This document shows, one piece after another, positions 18,011-27,114 of a stretch of 64,000 nucleotides of DNA (within the stretch, counting starts at the first letter, position 1; every line of letters starts with the position of its first letter). Below the pieces are notes generated by a model, which did not search any database, had not been told where the DNA came from, and saw only the letters and a program-made list of their open reading frames with translations. Made by a program: the position numbers and the translations under genes. The stretch spans positions 744,001-808,000 of the forward strand of contig NZ_JODC01000007.1 of assembly GCF_000720765.1 (NCBI RefSeq), given 5' to 3'. The DNA is from Streptomyces sp. NRRL S-646 (lineage in GTDB: Bacteria; Actinomycetota; Actinomycetes; Streptomycetales; Streptomycetaceae).

Positions 18011-19552
18011 TCATGGCATGAGGTGGTAGTCCGGGAAGTTCCCCGGCAGCCGCTCTCCCGCCGGCCCCTGGGTCACGGCGCGCACCAGCAGCTCGCCGCC
18101 GACGAAGGCGCCGCGCCAGGACGCGCCGAAACCGCCGAACAGTTCGTCGCGGTCGCCGCGTGAGCGGGGCTTGCCGTGGCCGACCTTGAACGCCCGGACC
18201 TGCGGGGCCAGACGGTCGAAGGTCGCCCTGTCGTCCGTGGACAGGGTGGCCACCAGCGCGCCGTTGGACGCGTTCATCGCGGCCAGCAGCTCCGCCTCCG
18301 TGTCGACCAGGACGATGCTGTCGACCGGGCCGAACGGTTCCGCATGGTGCAGGGGTGAGGACCGCGGCGGGTTGAGGAGTGTCACGGGATGGACGTACGC
18401 CGAGGTGTCCTGGCCGGGCAGGAAACGGCCGTCGCTCTCGCTGCCGCGGTGCAGCGGGACCGCGCCGCGGTCGATGGCCTCGGCGACCTGGTCGCGCAGC
18501 TCCTTGGCCTTGGCCGCGTTGATGACCGGCCCGAAGTCCAGCTGCGGATACGGGTCGTCGCTGTGCTCGACCGCGAGCGGGTGGCCCACCCTGAGTGTGC
18601 GCACCGCCGGAAGGTACGCCGCCAGGAACTCGTCGAACTGCTGCCGCTGGACGACGAAACGCGGGTACGCCGTGCAGCGCTGCTTGCCGTAGTCGAAGAG
18701 CTTCGGGATCACGGCGGTGAGTGCGTCCCAGTCCGAGTAGTTCCAGATGCCCCAGGTGTTGAGTCCTTCCTGTTCCAGTACGTGGCGCTTGCCGAGGTCG
18801 GCGACGGCCGTGGCGACCGCCGCACCGGTGTCCCGGCCGCCGACGAAGGAGACGCAGCCGATCTCGGGCGCTCGTACCAGCGCCTGTGACAGCTCGCCGC
18901 CGCTGCCGCTGACGAGGGTGGCGGGAATCCCCTCGCGGGCGGCGAGCGCGCAGGCCAGGGTCAGACAGGCGAGGCCGCCGTCGGTCGGGGTCTTGGCGAT
19001 CACCGCGTTGCCTGCCAGTGTCTGGACCAGCATTGCGTGAACGAGCACGCTCATCGGATAGTTCCAGCTCGCGATGTTGGACACCGGGCCGTCCAGCGAG
19101 GTGCGCCCTTCGAGCATCGGGTCGATGCCGTCGACGTACCAGCGCACGCCGTCGATCGCCCGGTCGACGTCCGCCTGCGCGAGCCGCCAGGGCTTGCCGA
19201 TCTCCCACACCAGGAGCAGGGCGAGCAGTTCGCGGTGCTCGGTGAGGGCGTCGAGGGTGGCCGCGACACGGGCGCGGCGCTCTTCGAGGGGGACGTGCCG
19301 CCAGGCGCGGTGCTGGTCGAGCGAGGCCCGCACGGCCTGGTGTGCGGTGTCGCGGTCGAGGCGGGGCGGGCCGGCGATGGGGCTGCCGTCGACGGGGCTG
19401 GTGGCGGGCAGGGCCCTGCCGTCGGCCTGCCAGGTGGAGTTCCAGAGGTTGAGGACGCGGTCGTCCTGGAAGGCCTCCGGGGCGACGGACAGGCAGCGCT
19501 GCCAGGCGTCGGCCCAGGACGTGCCTGATTTGAGGGTGAGGGTTGTTGCCAT
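18011..19552 (-). CDS. NAD(P)-dependent aldehyde dehydrogenase
   Basis: 513-aa ALDH-superfamily enzyme. 'SNIASWNYPMSVLVHAMLVQTLAGNAVIAKTP' is the NAD-binding region. The catalytic Cys is in 'DYGKQRCTAYPRFVV' and the general-base-type Glu in 'VLEQEGLNTWG'. It oxidises an aldehyde to an acid or acyl-CoA; the substrate is not readable. ATG at 19552 has GGAG at 8 nt. It lies downstream of sucCD in the same direction, separated by a hairpin, and forms the left arm of the divergent oxalate locus. A role in glyoxylate or related C2 metabolism is an attractive inference but not shown. Confidence 0.85.
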   Translation of the reverse strand: MATTLTLKSGTSWADAWQRCLSVAPEAFQDDRVLNLWNSTWQADGRALPATSPVDGSPIAGPPRLDRDTAHQAVRASLDQHRAWRHVPLEERRARVAATLDALTEHRELLALLLVWEIGKPWRLAQADVDRAIDGVRWYVDGIDPMLEGRTSLDGPVSNIASWNYPMSVLVHAMLVQTLAGNAVIAKTPTDGGLACLTLACALAAREGIPATLVSGSGGELSQALVRAPEIGCVSFVGGRDTGAAVATAVADLGKRHVLEQEGLNTWGIWNYSDWDALTAVIPKLFDYGKQRCTAYPRFVVQRQQFDEFLAAYLPAVRTLRVGHPLAVEHSDDPYPQLDFGPVINAAKAKELRDQVAEAIDRGAVPLHRGSESDGRFLPGQDTSAYVHPVTLLNPPRSSPLHHAEPFGPVDSIVLVDTEAELLAAMNASNGALVATLSTDDRATFDRLAPQVRAFKVGHGKPRSRGDRDELFGGFGASWRGAFVGGELLVRAVTQGPAGERLPGNFPDYHLMP

Positions 19553-19651
19553 AGGGGTTTCTCCGCTCTCGGTGCACAGTCGGGGGCGGGGGGTGCATGG
19601 CTCGTCGCGCGCCGGCTCGCACTGCCGTGCGCGGACGTCGTACGAAGGACG

Positions 19652-19679
19652 CCGTGACGCACGCGGTGGTGCGTCACGG
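19652..19679 (-). terminator. Hairpin between sucD and aldehyde dehydrogenase
   Basis: CCGTGACGCAC / GTGCGTCACGG, an 11-bp perfect stem with a 6-nt loop, 10 nt after the sucD stop. It is a likely terminator or attenuator that lowers expression of the aldehyde dehydrogenase. Confidence 0.6.
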
Positions 19680-19689
19680 TCGCCTCACA

Positions 19690-20589
19690 TCAACTATGAG
19701 CGGCCGCGCGACCGCGTTCGAGACACGCGAGCACAAGTTTCGCCGTCTCGGTCGGTGTGTTTCCCACACTCACCCCGGCCGCCTCCAGAGCCTCCTTCTT
19801 CGCTTGTGCGGTGCCCAAGGAGCCGGACACGATCGCGCCCGCGTGCCCCATCGTCCTGCCCTCGGGGGCGGTGAAACCGGCGATGTAGCCGACGACGGGC
19901 TTGGTGAGGTGCTCGCGGACGTATGCGGCCGCGCGTTCCTCGGCGTCGCCGCCGATCTCGCCGATGAGGACGATCAGTTCGGTGTCGGGGTCGTCCTGGA
20001 AGGCGGCCAGGCAGTCGATGTGGCTGGTGCCGACGACCGGGTCGCCGCCGATTCCGACACATGTCGAGAAGCCGATGTCGCGGAGTTCGTACATGAGTTG
20101 GTAGGTGAGCGTGCCGGACTTGGACACCAGGCCGATGCGGCCCGGTTTGGTGATGTCGGACGGGATGATGCCCGCGTTGGACTGGCCGGGGGTGATCAGG
20201 CCGGGGCAGTTGGGGCCGATGACGCGCGTGCCCTTCGCCTTGGCGTGGGCGTGGAAGGCGACGGAGTCGTGGACGGGGATGCCCTCGGTGATGACGACCG
20301 CCAGGCCGATGCCGGCATCGGCGGCCTCGACGACGGCCGCCTTGGCGAAGGCGGGCGGCACGAAGACGACGGTGACGTCGGCGCCGGTCGCGTGGATACC
20401 GTCGGCGACGGATCCGAAGACGGGAACGCTGCGGTCGTCGAAGTCGACGGTGCGGCCCGCCTTGCGCGGGTTGACGCCGCCGACGACGTCGGTGCCGGCC
20501 GCGAGCATGCGACGGGTGTGCTTCATGCCTTCGCCGCCGGTCATGCCCTGGACGAGGACCTTGCTCTCCTTGGTGAGGTAGATGGCCAT
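19690..20589 (-). CDS. sucD: Succinyl-CoA ligase alpha subunit paralogue
   Basis: 299-aa alpha subunit of a succinyl-CoA synthetase-type enzyme. CoA-binding Rossmann '[19 protein letters not shown]' lies at residues 11-29 and the phosphohistidine in '[11 protein letters not shown]' (His249). ATG at 20589 has AAGGAG 6 nt upstream. It follows sucC by 11 nt. Streptomycetes usually carry a housekeeping sucCD elsewhere, so this pair, divergent from an oxalate-degradation operon and sharing its operator, is probably a specialised copy. The acid activated may be succinate, used as CoA donor for CoA transfer, or another small dicarboxylate. Confidence 0.9.
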   Translation of the reverse strand: MAIYLTKESKVLVQGMTGGEGMKHTRRMLAAGTDVVGGVNPRKAGRTVDFDDRSVPVFGSVADGIHATGADVTVVFVPPAFAKAAVVEAADAGIGLAVVITEGIPVHDSVAFHAHAKAKGTRVIGPNCPGLITPGQSNAGIIPSDITKPGRIGLVSKSGTLTYQLMYELRDIGFSTCVGIGGDPVVGTSHIDCLAAFQDDPDTELIVLIGEIGGDAEERAAAYVREHLTKPVVGYIAGFTAPEGRTMGHAGAIVSGSLGTAQAKKEALEAAGVSVGNTPTETAKLVLACLERGRAAAHS

Positions 20590-20600
20590 GTCGGGCTCCT

Positions 20601-21731
20601 TCAGCCGCTGGTGGCGAGTTGGGCGGCACGGCCGGCGGCGCCGTCCATGGTGGTGGCCTGCTGGACCAGGGGATGCGCGCGCTCGTCGAGGATGGCGCGC
20701 CCGCGGGCCGCGTTGTTGCCGTCGAGCCGCACGACCAGCGGCTTGGTCAACTGCACGCTGTCCAGGGCCTGCACGATGCCCTCGGCGACCGCGTCGCAGG
20801 CGGTGATCCCGCCAAAGACGTTGACGAAGACCGACTTCACGGCCGGGTCGGACAGGATGACCGAGAGGCCGTCGGCCATGATCTGGGCGGAGGCTCCGCC
20901 GCCGATGTCGAGGAAGTTGGCGGGGCGGGCGCCGCAGCCAGCGACGACGTCGAGGGTCGACATGACCAGGCCTGCGCCGTTGCCGATGATGCCGACCTCG
21001 CCGTCCAGCTTGACGTAGTTGAGGCCCTTGGCGGCGGCCGCCGCCTCCAGCGGGTCGTCGTGCTCCACGTCTTCCCCGCCCCAACGCGACTGCCGGAAGC
21101 GGGCGTTGTCGTCGAGGGTGACTTTGCCGTCGAGGGCGATGATCTGCCCCTGCGTGGTCCGCACGAGCGGGTTGACCTCGACGAGGACGGCGTCCTCGCG
21201 GACCAGGACCTCCCAGAGCCTCATGAGGACGTCGGCGGTCTGCGCCGGCAGCCCCGCCGCCTCGGCGATCTCGTTCGCTTTGGCCGAGGTGACGCCCTCG
21301 GCAGGGTAGATGTGGATACGGGCCACCGCCTCCGGGCGGCTTGCGGCGACCTTCTCGATCTCCATGCCTCCCTCGGCGGAGGCGATGGCGAGGAAGCGGC
21401 CCGCCGCCCGGTCGAGCACATAGGAGACGTAGAACTCGGCCTCGATGTCCACGGGTTGGGCCAGCATCACCTTGCCGACTGTGTGGCCCTTGATGTCCAT
21501 ACCGAGGATCTGGCGTGCGGTCAGCTCCGCGGCGGCCGGGTCCGCGGCGAGCTTCACCCCGCCCGCCTTGCCGCGCCCACCGGTCTTGACCTGGGCTTTC
21601 ACCACCACTCGCCCACCCAGTCGGCGGGCGATCTCACGTGCTTCCTTGGGCGAGTCGGTGACCTCGGCCCTCGGCACCGCGATGCCGTGTTCCTCGAAGA
21701 GTTCCCTTGCCTGGTGTTCGTACAGGTCCAT
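20601..21731 (-). CDS. sucC: Succinyl-CoA ligase beta subunit paralogue (ATP-grasp)
   Basis: 376-aa ATP-grasp beta subunit. The start '[17 protein letters not shown]' is invariant for SucC, with '[20 protein letters not shown]' (about residues 47-66) as the nucleotide-binding loop, 'EVNPLV' as a metal/ATP site, and '[15 protein letters not shown]' with 'GGGA' at the C-terminal CoA-ligase domain. AGGAG is close upstream of ATG 21731. It is the first gene of the sucCD operon; the promoter TTGCAT-N17-TATGAA (minus strand) overlaps the dyad operator at 21835-21858. Confidence 0.92.
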   Translation of the reverse strand: MDLYEHQARELFEEHGIAVPRAEVTDSPKEAREIARRLGGRVVVKAQVKTGGRGKAGGVKLAADPAAAELTARQILGMDIKGHTVGKVMLAQPVDIEAEFYVSYVLDRAAGRFLAIASAEGGMEIEKVAASRPEAVARIHIYPAEGVTSAKANEIAEAAGLPAQTADVLMRLWEVLVREDAVLVEVNPLVRTTQGQIIALDGKVTLDDNARFRQSRWGGEDVEHDDPLEAAAAAKGLNYVKLDGEVGIIGNGAGLVMSTLDVVAGCGARPANFLDIGGGASAQIMADGLSVILSDPAVKSVFVNVFGGITACDAVAEGIVQALDSVQLTKPLVVRLDGNNAARGRAILDERAHPLVQQATTMDGAAGRAAQLATSG

Positions 21732-21832
21732 TTCGGCTCCTGACCGCTGTGTCTTCTGGGGAGCGACCCCCAGGCCCCCGAAAAGTGCCGCACGCCCCCT
21801 GGACACCACCCACCGGATGCGGGATAACAAGG

Positions 21833-21864
21833 TTCATACAGTATTCGTCGACTGTATGCAATGT
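21833..21864. promoter_or_regulatory. Dyad operator between sucCD and oxalate operon
   Basis: CATACAGT (21835-21842) and ACTGTATG (21851-21858) form a perfect 8-bp inverted repeat with an 8-nt spacer. ACTGTATGCAAT at 21851-21862 matches ACTGTAGACAAT at the panE/fdh promoter (10/12) and ACTGTAGAC near gntR. On the minus strand, TTGCAT (21856-21861) and TATGAA (21833-21838) with a 17-nt spacer form the likely sucC promoter, which the dyad would block. The probable ligand is the GntR/FCD protein encoded at 51288-51965 (inference). Confidence 0.6.
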
Positions 21865-21909
21865 ACCGAGAGAGCAGTTCGAACCCCTACGAAGGGACAG
21901 GACTTCGCC

Positions 21910-23592
21910 ATGCCCGACGACACCCAGGACCTGATTTCCGGTGGTCATCTCGTTGCCAAGGCACTCAAGGCCGAGGGGGTCGACCGCATCTACACCTTGT
22001 GCGGCGGCCACATCATCGACATCTACGACGGCTGCGTCGACGAGGGCATAGAGGTCGTCGACGTCCGCCACGAGCAGGTCGCCGCCCATGCCGCCGACGG
22101 TTACGCCCGCCTCACCGGCAAACCCGGCTGCGCCGTCGTCACCGCGGGTCCGGGCACGACGGACGCCGTCACCGGTGTCGCCAATGCCTTCCGCGCGGAG
22201 TCCCCGATGCTGCTGATCGGCGGCCAGGGGGCCCTCACCCAGCACAAGATGGGGTCCCTGCAGGACCTGCCGCACGTCGACATGATGACGCCGATCACCA
22301 AGTTCGCGGCGGCCGTGCCGGACACGGCCCGCGCGGCGGACATGGTGTCCATGGCGTTCCGCGAGTGCTACCACGGCGCGCCCGGCCCCTCCTTCCTGGA
22401 GATCCCGCGCGACGTGCTGGACGCCAAGGTGCCGGTGAGCAAGGCGCGCATGCCCAAGTCCGGCGCCTACCGCGCCTCGACCCGCTCGGCCGGCGACCCC
22501 GAGGCCGTCGAGAAGCTCGCCGATCTGCTCGTGCACGCCGAGAAGCCGGCCATCCTGCTCGGCAGCCAGGTGTGGACGACCCGCGGCACCGAGGCGGCCA
22601 TCGACCTCGTGCGGACCCTCAACATCCCCGCCTACATGAACGGTGCAGGCCGCGGCACCCTCCCGCCCGGCGACCCGCACCACTTCCAGCTGTCGCGGCG
22701 GTACGCCTTTTCCAACGCCGACGTCATCGTCATCGTCGGCACGCCCTTCGACTTCCGCATGGGCTACGGCAAGCGGCTCTCCCCGGACGCGACCGTCGTA
22801 CAGATCGACCTCGACTACCGGACGGTGGGCAAGAACCGCGACATCGATCTCGGCATCGTCGGGGACGCGGGACTCGTCCTGAAGTCGGTGACCGAGGCGG
22901 CTTCCGGACGCATCAACGGGGGCGCGGCCAAACGCAAGGAGTGGCTCGACGAGCTGCGTGCCGCCGAGCAGACCGCCCTCGAGAAGCGGCTGCCGAGCCT
23001 GAAGTCGAACGCCTCACCGATCCACCCGTACCGCCTGGTCAGCGAGATCAACGACTTCCTCACCGAGGACTCCATCTACATCGGCGACGGCGGTGACATC
23101 GTCACTTTCTCCGGGCAGGTGGTCCAGCCGAAGTCACCCGGGCACTGGATGGACCCGGGCCCGCTCGGCACCCTCGGCGTCGGTGTCCCCTTCGTACTCG
23201 CGGCCAAGCAGGCACGGCCCGACAAGGAGGTCGTCGCCCTCTTCGGCGACGGTGCCTTCTCCCTCACCGGCTGGGACTTCGAAACCCTCGTCCGCTACGA
23301 CCTCCCCTTCGTCGGCATCGTCGGCAACAACTCCTCCATGAACCAGATCCGCTACGGCCAGGCCCAGAAGTACGGCCTGGAGCGGGAGCGGGTCGGCAAC
23401 ACCCTCGGCGACGTCCACTACGACAAGTTCGCGCAGATGCTGGGCGGTTACGGCGAGGAGGTCCGCGACCCCGCCGACATCGGCCCGGCGCTGCAGCGAG
23501 CCCGTGAGTCGGGCAAGCCGTCCCTGATCAACGTCTGGGTCGACCCGGACGCGTACGCCCCCGGAACCATGAACCAGACGATGTACAAGTGA
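21910..23592 (+). CDS. oxc: ThDP-dependent decarboxylase, probable oxalyl-CoA decarboxylase
   Basis: 560-aa thiamine-diphosphate enzyme. The cofactor-activating Glu is in '[16 protein letters not shown]' (Glu55) and the ThDP/Mg motif [12 protein letters not shown]...NN spans residues 446-474. It is predicted to split oxalyl-CoA to formyl-CoA and CO2, because the next gene is a very clear formyl-CoA:oxalate CoA-transferase. The sequence itself is closer to generic acetolactate-synthase/2-hydroxyacyl-CoA-lyase proteins: the region '[22 protein letters not shown]' replaces the stretch that holds the active-site Tyr in Oxalobacter Oxc. Substrate assignment therefore rests mainly on context. ATG at 21910 has AGGA upstream. 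It is first in the plus-strand operon, under the dyad operator. Confidence 0.75.
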   Translation: MPDDTQDLISGGHLVAKALKAEGVDRIYTLCGGHIIDIYDGCVDEGIEVVDVRHEQVAAHAADGYARLTGKPGCAVVTAGPGTTDAVTGVANAFRAESPMLLIGGQGALTQHKMGSLQDLPHVDMMTPITKFAAAVPDTARAADMVSMAFRECYHGAPGPSFLEIPRDVLDAKVPVSKARMPKSGAYRASTRSAGDPEAVEKLADLLVHAEKPAILLGSQVWTTRGTEAAIDLVRTLNIPAYMNGAGRGTLPPGDPHHFQLSRRYAFSNADVIVIVGTPFDFRMGYGKRLSPDATVVQIDLDYRTVGKNRDIDLGIVGDAGLVLKSVTEAASGRINGGAAKRKEWLDELRAAEQTALEKRLPSLKSNASPIHPYRLVSEINDFLTEDSIYIGDGGDIVTFSGQVVQPKSPGHWMDPGPLGTLGVGVPFVLAAKQARPDKEVVALFGDGAFSLTGWDFETLVRYDLPFVGIVGNNSSMNQIRYGQAQKYGLERERVGNTLGDVHYDKFAQMLGGYGEEVRDPADIGPALQRARESGKPSLINVWVDPDAYAPGTMNQTMYK

Positions 23593-23602
23593 GGTGGCCC
23601 GC

Positions 23603-24844
23603 ATGACTGGAACGCCCACCAAGGCCCTCGCAGGCATCCGCGTCCTCGACATGACCCACGTCCAGTCCGGGCCCTCCGCCACCCAGCTGCTCGCCTGGCT
23701 CGGGGCAGACGTGGTCAAGCTGGAGGCTCCGACCGGTGACATCACGCGGGGGCAGCTGCGCGACCTCCCGGACGTCGACTCCCTCTACTTCACGATGCTC
23801 AACTGCAACAAGCGGAGCATCACCCTCAACACCAAGACCGAGCGCGGCAAGGAGATCCTCACCGAGCTGATCCGGCGCTCCGACGTCATGGTCGAGAACT
23901 TCGGACCGGGCGCGGTCGACCGCATGGGCTTCACCTGGGACCGCATCCAGGAGATCAATCCGCGGATCGTCTATGCCTCCATCAAGGGCTTCGGGGACGG
24001 CCCGTACACCAACTTCAAGGCGTACGAGGTCGTCGCACAGGCCATGGGCGGGTCGATGTCGACCACCGGTTTCGAGGACGGGCCGCCGCTGGCGACGGGG
24101 GCCCAGATCGGGGACTCGGGGACGGGCGTCCACGCCGTGGCGGGGATACTCGCGGCGCTGTTCCAGCGGGAGCACACCGGGCGCGGTCAGCGGGTGAACG
24201 TGGCCATGCAGCACGCTGTGCTCAACCTCTGCCGGGTGAAGCTGCGCGATCAGCAGCGCCTGGCCCACGGCCCGCTCGCTGAATATCCCAACGACGACTT
24301 CGGCACCGAAGTTCCCCGGTCCGGAAACGCGTCCGGCGGCGGCCAGCCCGGCTGGGCGGTCAAGTGCGCGCCGGGCGGCCCCAACGACTACGTGTACGTC
24401 ATCGTGCAGCCCGTCGGCTGGAAGCCGCTCAGCGAACTGATCGGCCGGCCGGAGCTGGCCGAGGACCCCGAGTGGGCGACGCCTCAGGCCCGGCTGCCGA
24501 AGCTCAACAAGATGTTCCAGCTGATCGAGGAGTGGTCCTCGACTCTTCCCAAGTGGGAGGTGTTGGAACGGCTCAACACCCACAACATCCCGTGCGGGCC
24601 CATCCTGTCCACCAAGGAGATCATCGAGGACGACTCGCTGATCGCCAACGAGATGGTCGTGACCGTCCCGCACCCCGAGCGCGGCGAGTTCACGACGGTG
24701 GGCAGCCCGCTCAAGCTCTCCGACTCGCCGGTGGACGTGACCAGTTCACCTCTGCTCGGCGAGCACAACGAAGAGGTCTACATCGGCGAACTCGGCCTCG
24801 GCGACGAGGAACTGCGCCTGCTCAAGTCGAACGGAGTGATCTGA
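23603..24844 (+). CDS. frc: Formyl-CoA:oxalate CoA-transferase
   Basis: 413-aa class III CoA-transferase that moves CoA from formyl-CoA to oxalate. It follows the Oxalobacter formigenes Frc sequence closely along its whole length: '[15 protein letters not shown]' (Gln21), '[14 protein letters not shown]', '[10 protein letters not shown]' with the catalytic Asp171, the glycine loop 'GGGQPGW', and 'HNIPCGP'. The ATG at 23603 is chosen (GAGGTGG upstream) over a GTG 9 nt earlier. It starts 10 nt after oxc and is followed 1 nt after its stop by the acyl-CoA synthetase gene. This is the most reliable marker that the locus degrades oxalate. Confidence 0.93.
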   Translation: MTGTPTKALAGIRVLDMTHVQSGPSATQLLAWLGADVVKLEAPTGDITRGQLRDLPDVDSLYFTMLNCNKRSITLNTKTERGKEILTELIRRSDVMVENFGPGAVDRMGFTWDRIQEINPRIVYASIKGFGDGPYTNFKAYEVVAQAMGGSMSTTGFEDGPPLATGAQIGDSGTGVHAVAGILAALFQREHTGRGQRVNVAMQHAVLNLCRVKLRDQQRLAHGPLAEYPNDDFGTEVPRSGNASGGGQPGWAVKCAPGGPNDYVYVIVQPVGWKPLSELIGRPELAEDPEWATPQARLPKLNKMFQLIEEWSSTLPKWEVLERLNTHNIPCGPILSTKEIIEDDSLIANEMVVTVPHPERGEFTTVGSPLKLSDSPVDVTSSPLLGEHNEEVYIGELGLGDEELRLLKSNGVI

Positions 24845-24845
24845 C

Positions 24846-26999
24846 GTGATGGCCGAAGACCGGGAGCTGAGGGTGCGGTCGCTCCTCGACACTGTGCGGG
24901 CCGAGGGGCGCACCGCGCTCACCGCGCCCGAGGGCAAGGTGATCGCCGACGCCTACGGGATCGCCGTACCCGGCGAGGAACTGGCAACCGACGTCGACGA
25001 GGCCGTCTCGTACGCCGCGCGGTTCGGCGGGCCCGTCGTGATGAAGATCGTCTCTCCGGACATCCTGCACAAGACCGATGCCGGCGGTGTGATCGTCGGC
25101 GTCGAGGGCGCCGCCGACATCCGGGCCGCGTTCCACAAAATCATCGAGAACGCGCGCGCGTACAACGCGTCCGCGCGCATCGAGGGCGTACAGGTCCAGG
25201 AGCTGCTCCCACAGGGGCAGGAGGTCATCGTCGGCGCGGTGACGGACCCTACGTTCGGGAAGGTCGTCGCCTTCGGGCTCGGCGGGGTGCTCGTCGAGGT
25301 CCTCAAGGACGTCACGTTCCGGCTGGCGCCCGTGAGCGCCGACGAGGCGCTGTCCATGCTGGACTCGATCCGCTCGGCGGAGATCCTGCACGGGGTGCGC
25401 GGCCGGGCGGGCGTGGACCGGTGGGCGGTCGCCGAGCAGATCCGCCGGGTCTCCCAACTGGTCGCGGACTTCCCGGAGATCGCGGAGGTCGACCTCAACC
25501 CGGTGATCGCCACCCCTGAGGGCGCGGTCGCCGCGGACATCCGCGTGATCCTCGCCGAGTCGATGCCGAAGCCTCGACGCACGTACACACGCGAGGAGAT
25601 CCTCACCTCCATGCGCCGCCTGATGCAGCCCTCGTCCATCGCCGTCATCGGTGCCTCCAACGAGCAGGGCAAGATCGGCAATTCGGTGATGCGCAACCTC
25701 ATCGACGGCGGCTTCGCCGGAGAGATCCACCCGGTGAACCCCAAGGCCGATGACATTCTGGGCCGCAAGGCGTACAAGAGTGTCACGGACGTTCCCGGTG
25801 AGGTGGATGTGGCGGTCTTCGCGATCCCCGCCAAGTTCGTGGCCTCGGCCCTGGAGGAGGTGGGACGCAAGAACATCCCGAACGCCGTGCTGATCCCCTC
25901 CGGGTTCGCGGAGACCGGCGAGCACGAACTCCAGGAGGAGATCGTGGCGATCGCCGAACGGCACGGCGTGCGCCTCCTCGGGCCGAACATCTACGGCTAC
26001 TACTCGACGTGGCAGGACCTGTGCGCCACGTTCTGCACGCCGTACGACGTCAAGGGCGGCGTAGCGCTGACCTCGCAGTCCGGTGGCATCGGGATGGCCA
26101 TCCTGGGTTTCGCGCGCACCACGAAGACGGGTGTGTCGGCGATCGTCGGCCTCGGCAACAAGTCGGACCTGGACGAGGACGACCTGCTGACCTGGTTCGG
26201 CGAGGACCCGCACACCGAGTGCATCGCGATGCACCTGGAGGACCTCAAGGACGGCCGCGCCTTCGTGGAGGCCGCGCGGGCGACCGTGCCGAAGAAGCCG
26301 GTCGTCGTCCTGAAGGCGGGGCGTACGGCGGCGGGTGCGAAGGCCGCCGGTTCGCACACCGGGGCGCTGGCGGGCGACGACGCCGTGTACGACGACATCC
26401 TCCGGCAGGCCGGGGTCATCAGGGCGCCCGGGCTGAACGAAATGCTCGAGTACGCGCGCGCGTTGCCGGTGCTTCCGGCTCCCCAGGGCGACAACGTCGT
26501 GATCATCACCGGGGCCGGCGGCAGCGGGGTGCTGCTGTCCGACGCCGTGACCGACAACGGGCTGTCCCTGATGGAGATCCCGCCGGACCTGGACGAGGCC
26601 TTCCGGAAGTTCATCCCGCCCTTCGGGGCCGCGGGCAACCCGGTCGACATCACCGGGGGCGAGCCGCCGTCGACGTACGAGGCGACGATCCGGCTGGGCC
26701 TGGAGGACCGGCGCATCCATGCGCTCGTCCTCGGCTACTGGCACACCATCGTCACTCCCCCGATGGTCTTCGCGGAGCTCACCGCGCGCGTGGTGGCCGA
26801 GTTCCGGGAGCGCGGCATCGAGAAGCCCGTGGTGGCCTCCCTCGCGGGCGACGTCGAGGTGGAGGAGGCCTGCCAGTACCTGTACGAGCGAGGGGTCGTG
26901 GCGTACCCGTACACGACCGAGAAGCCGGTGGCCGTGCTCGGTGCGAAGTACCGCTGGGCGCGGGCGGCGGGACTGTTGGGGGGGCGGTTCATGAGGTGA
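24846..26999 (+). CDS. ADP-forming acyl-CoA synthetase, fused beta-alpha type
   Basis: 717-aa single-chain NDP-forming acyl-CoA synthetase. The N-terminal ATP-grasp half (about residues 1-240) has 'FGGPVVMKIVSPDILHKTDAGGV' and 'EVDLNPVIA'. The C-terminal CoA-binding/ligase half (about 255-717) has 'SSIAVIGASNEQGKIGNSVMRNL' and the phosphohistidine loop 'AAGSHTGALAG'. This domain order is the reverse of the acetate-CoA ligase I alpha-beta arrangement but common in actinomycetes. It may activate oxalate or run as formyl-CoA + ADP + Pi to formate + ATP; this is inference. The GTG (24846) or the adjacent ATG (24849) can start it, 1 nt after the frc stop. Confidence 0.85.
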   Translation: MMAEDRELRVRSLLDTVRAEGRTALTAPEGKVIADAYGIAVPGEELATDVDEAVSYAARFGGPVVMKIVSPDILHKTDAGGVIVGVEGAADIRAAFHKIIENARAYNASARIEGVQVQELLPQGQEVIVGAVTDPTFGKVVAFGLGGVLVEVLKDVTFRLAPVSADEALSMLDSIRSAEILHGVRGRAGVDRWAVAEQIRRVSQLVADFPEIAEVDLNPVIATPEGAVAADIRVILAESMPKPRRTYTREEILTSMRRLMQPSSIAVIGASNEQGKIGNSVMRNLIDGGFAGEIHPVNPKADDILGRKAYKSVTDVPGEVDVAVFAIPAKFVASALEEVGRKNIPNAVLIPSGFAETGEHELQEEIVAIAERHGVRLLGPNIYGYYSTWQDLCATFCTPYDVKGGVALTSQSGGIGMAILGFARTTKTGVSAIVGLGNKSDLDEDDLLTWFGEDPHTECIAMHLEDLKDGRAFVEAARATVPKKPVVVLKAGRTAAGAKAAGSHTGALAGDDAVYDDILRQAGVIRAPGLNEMLEYARALPVLPAPQGDNVVIITGAGGSGVLLSDAVTDNGLSLMEIPPDLDEAFRKFIPPFGAAGNPVDITGGEPPSTYEATIRLGLEDRRIHALVLGYWHTIVTPPMVFAELTARVVAEFRERGIEKPVVASLAGDVEVEEACQYLYERGVVAYPYTTEKPVAVLGAKYRWARAAGLLGGRFMR

Positions 27000-27008
27000 G
27001 CGAAGCGC

Positions 27009-27040
27009 GGGGCCGGCCGACAGTGCGGTCGGCCGGCCCC
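27009..27040 (+). terminator. Strong hairpin between acyl-CoA synthetase and transporter genes
   Basis: GGGGCCGGCCGAC / GTCGGCCGGCCCC, a perfect 13-bp stem with a 6-nt loop, 9 nt after the stop codon and 74 nt before the first OxlT-like gene. It is either a partial terminator that sets transporter levels or a 3'-end stabiliser, with the transporters having their own promoter. Confidence 0.65.
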
Positions 27041-27114
27041 GGGACCCGTGCGCACGCGAAAGGCATTGGACAGGGGGCGCTGGCCAGAGCTTTCGATGCA
27101 AGGGGTGCTGAGCG

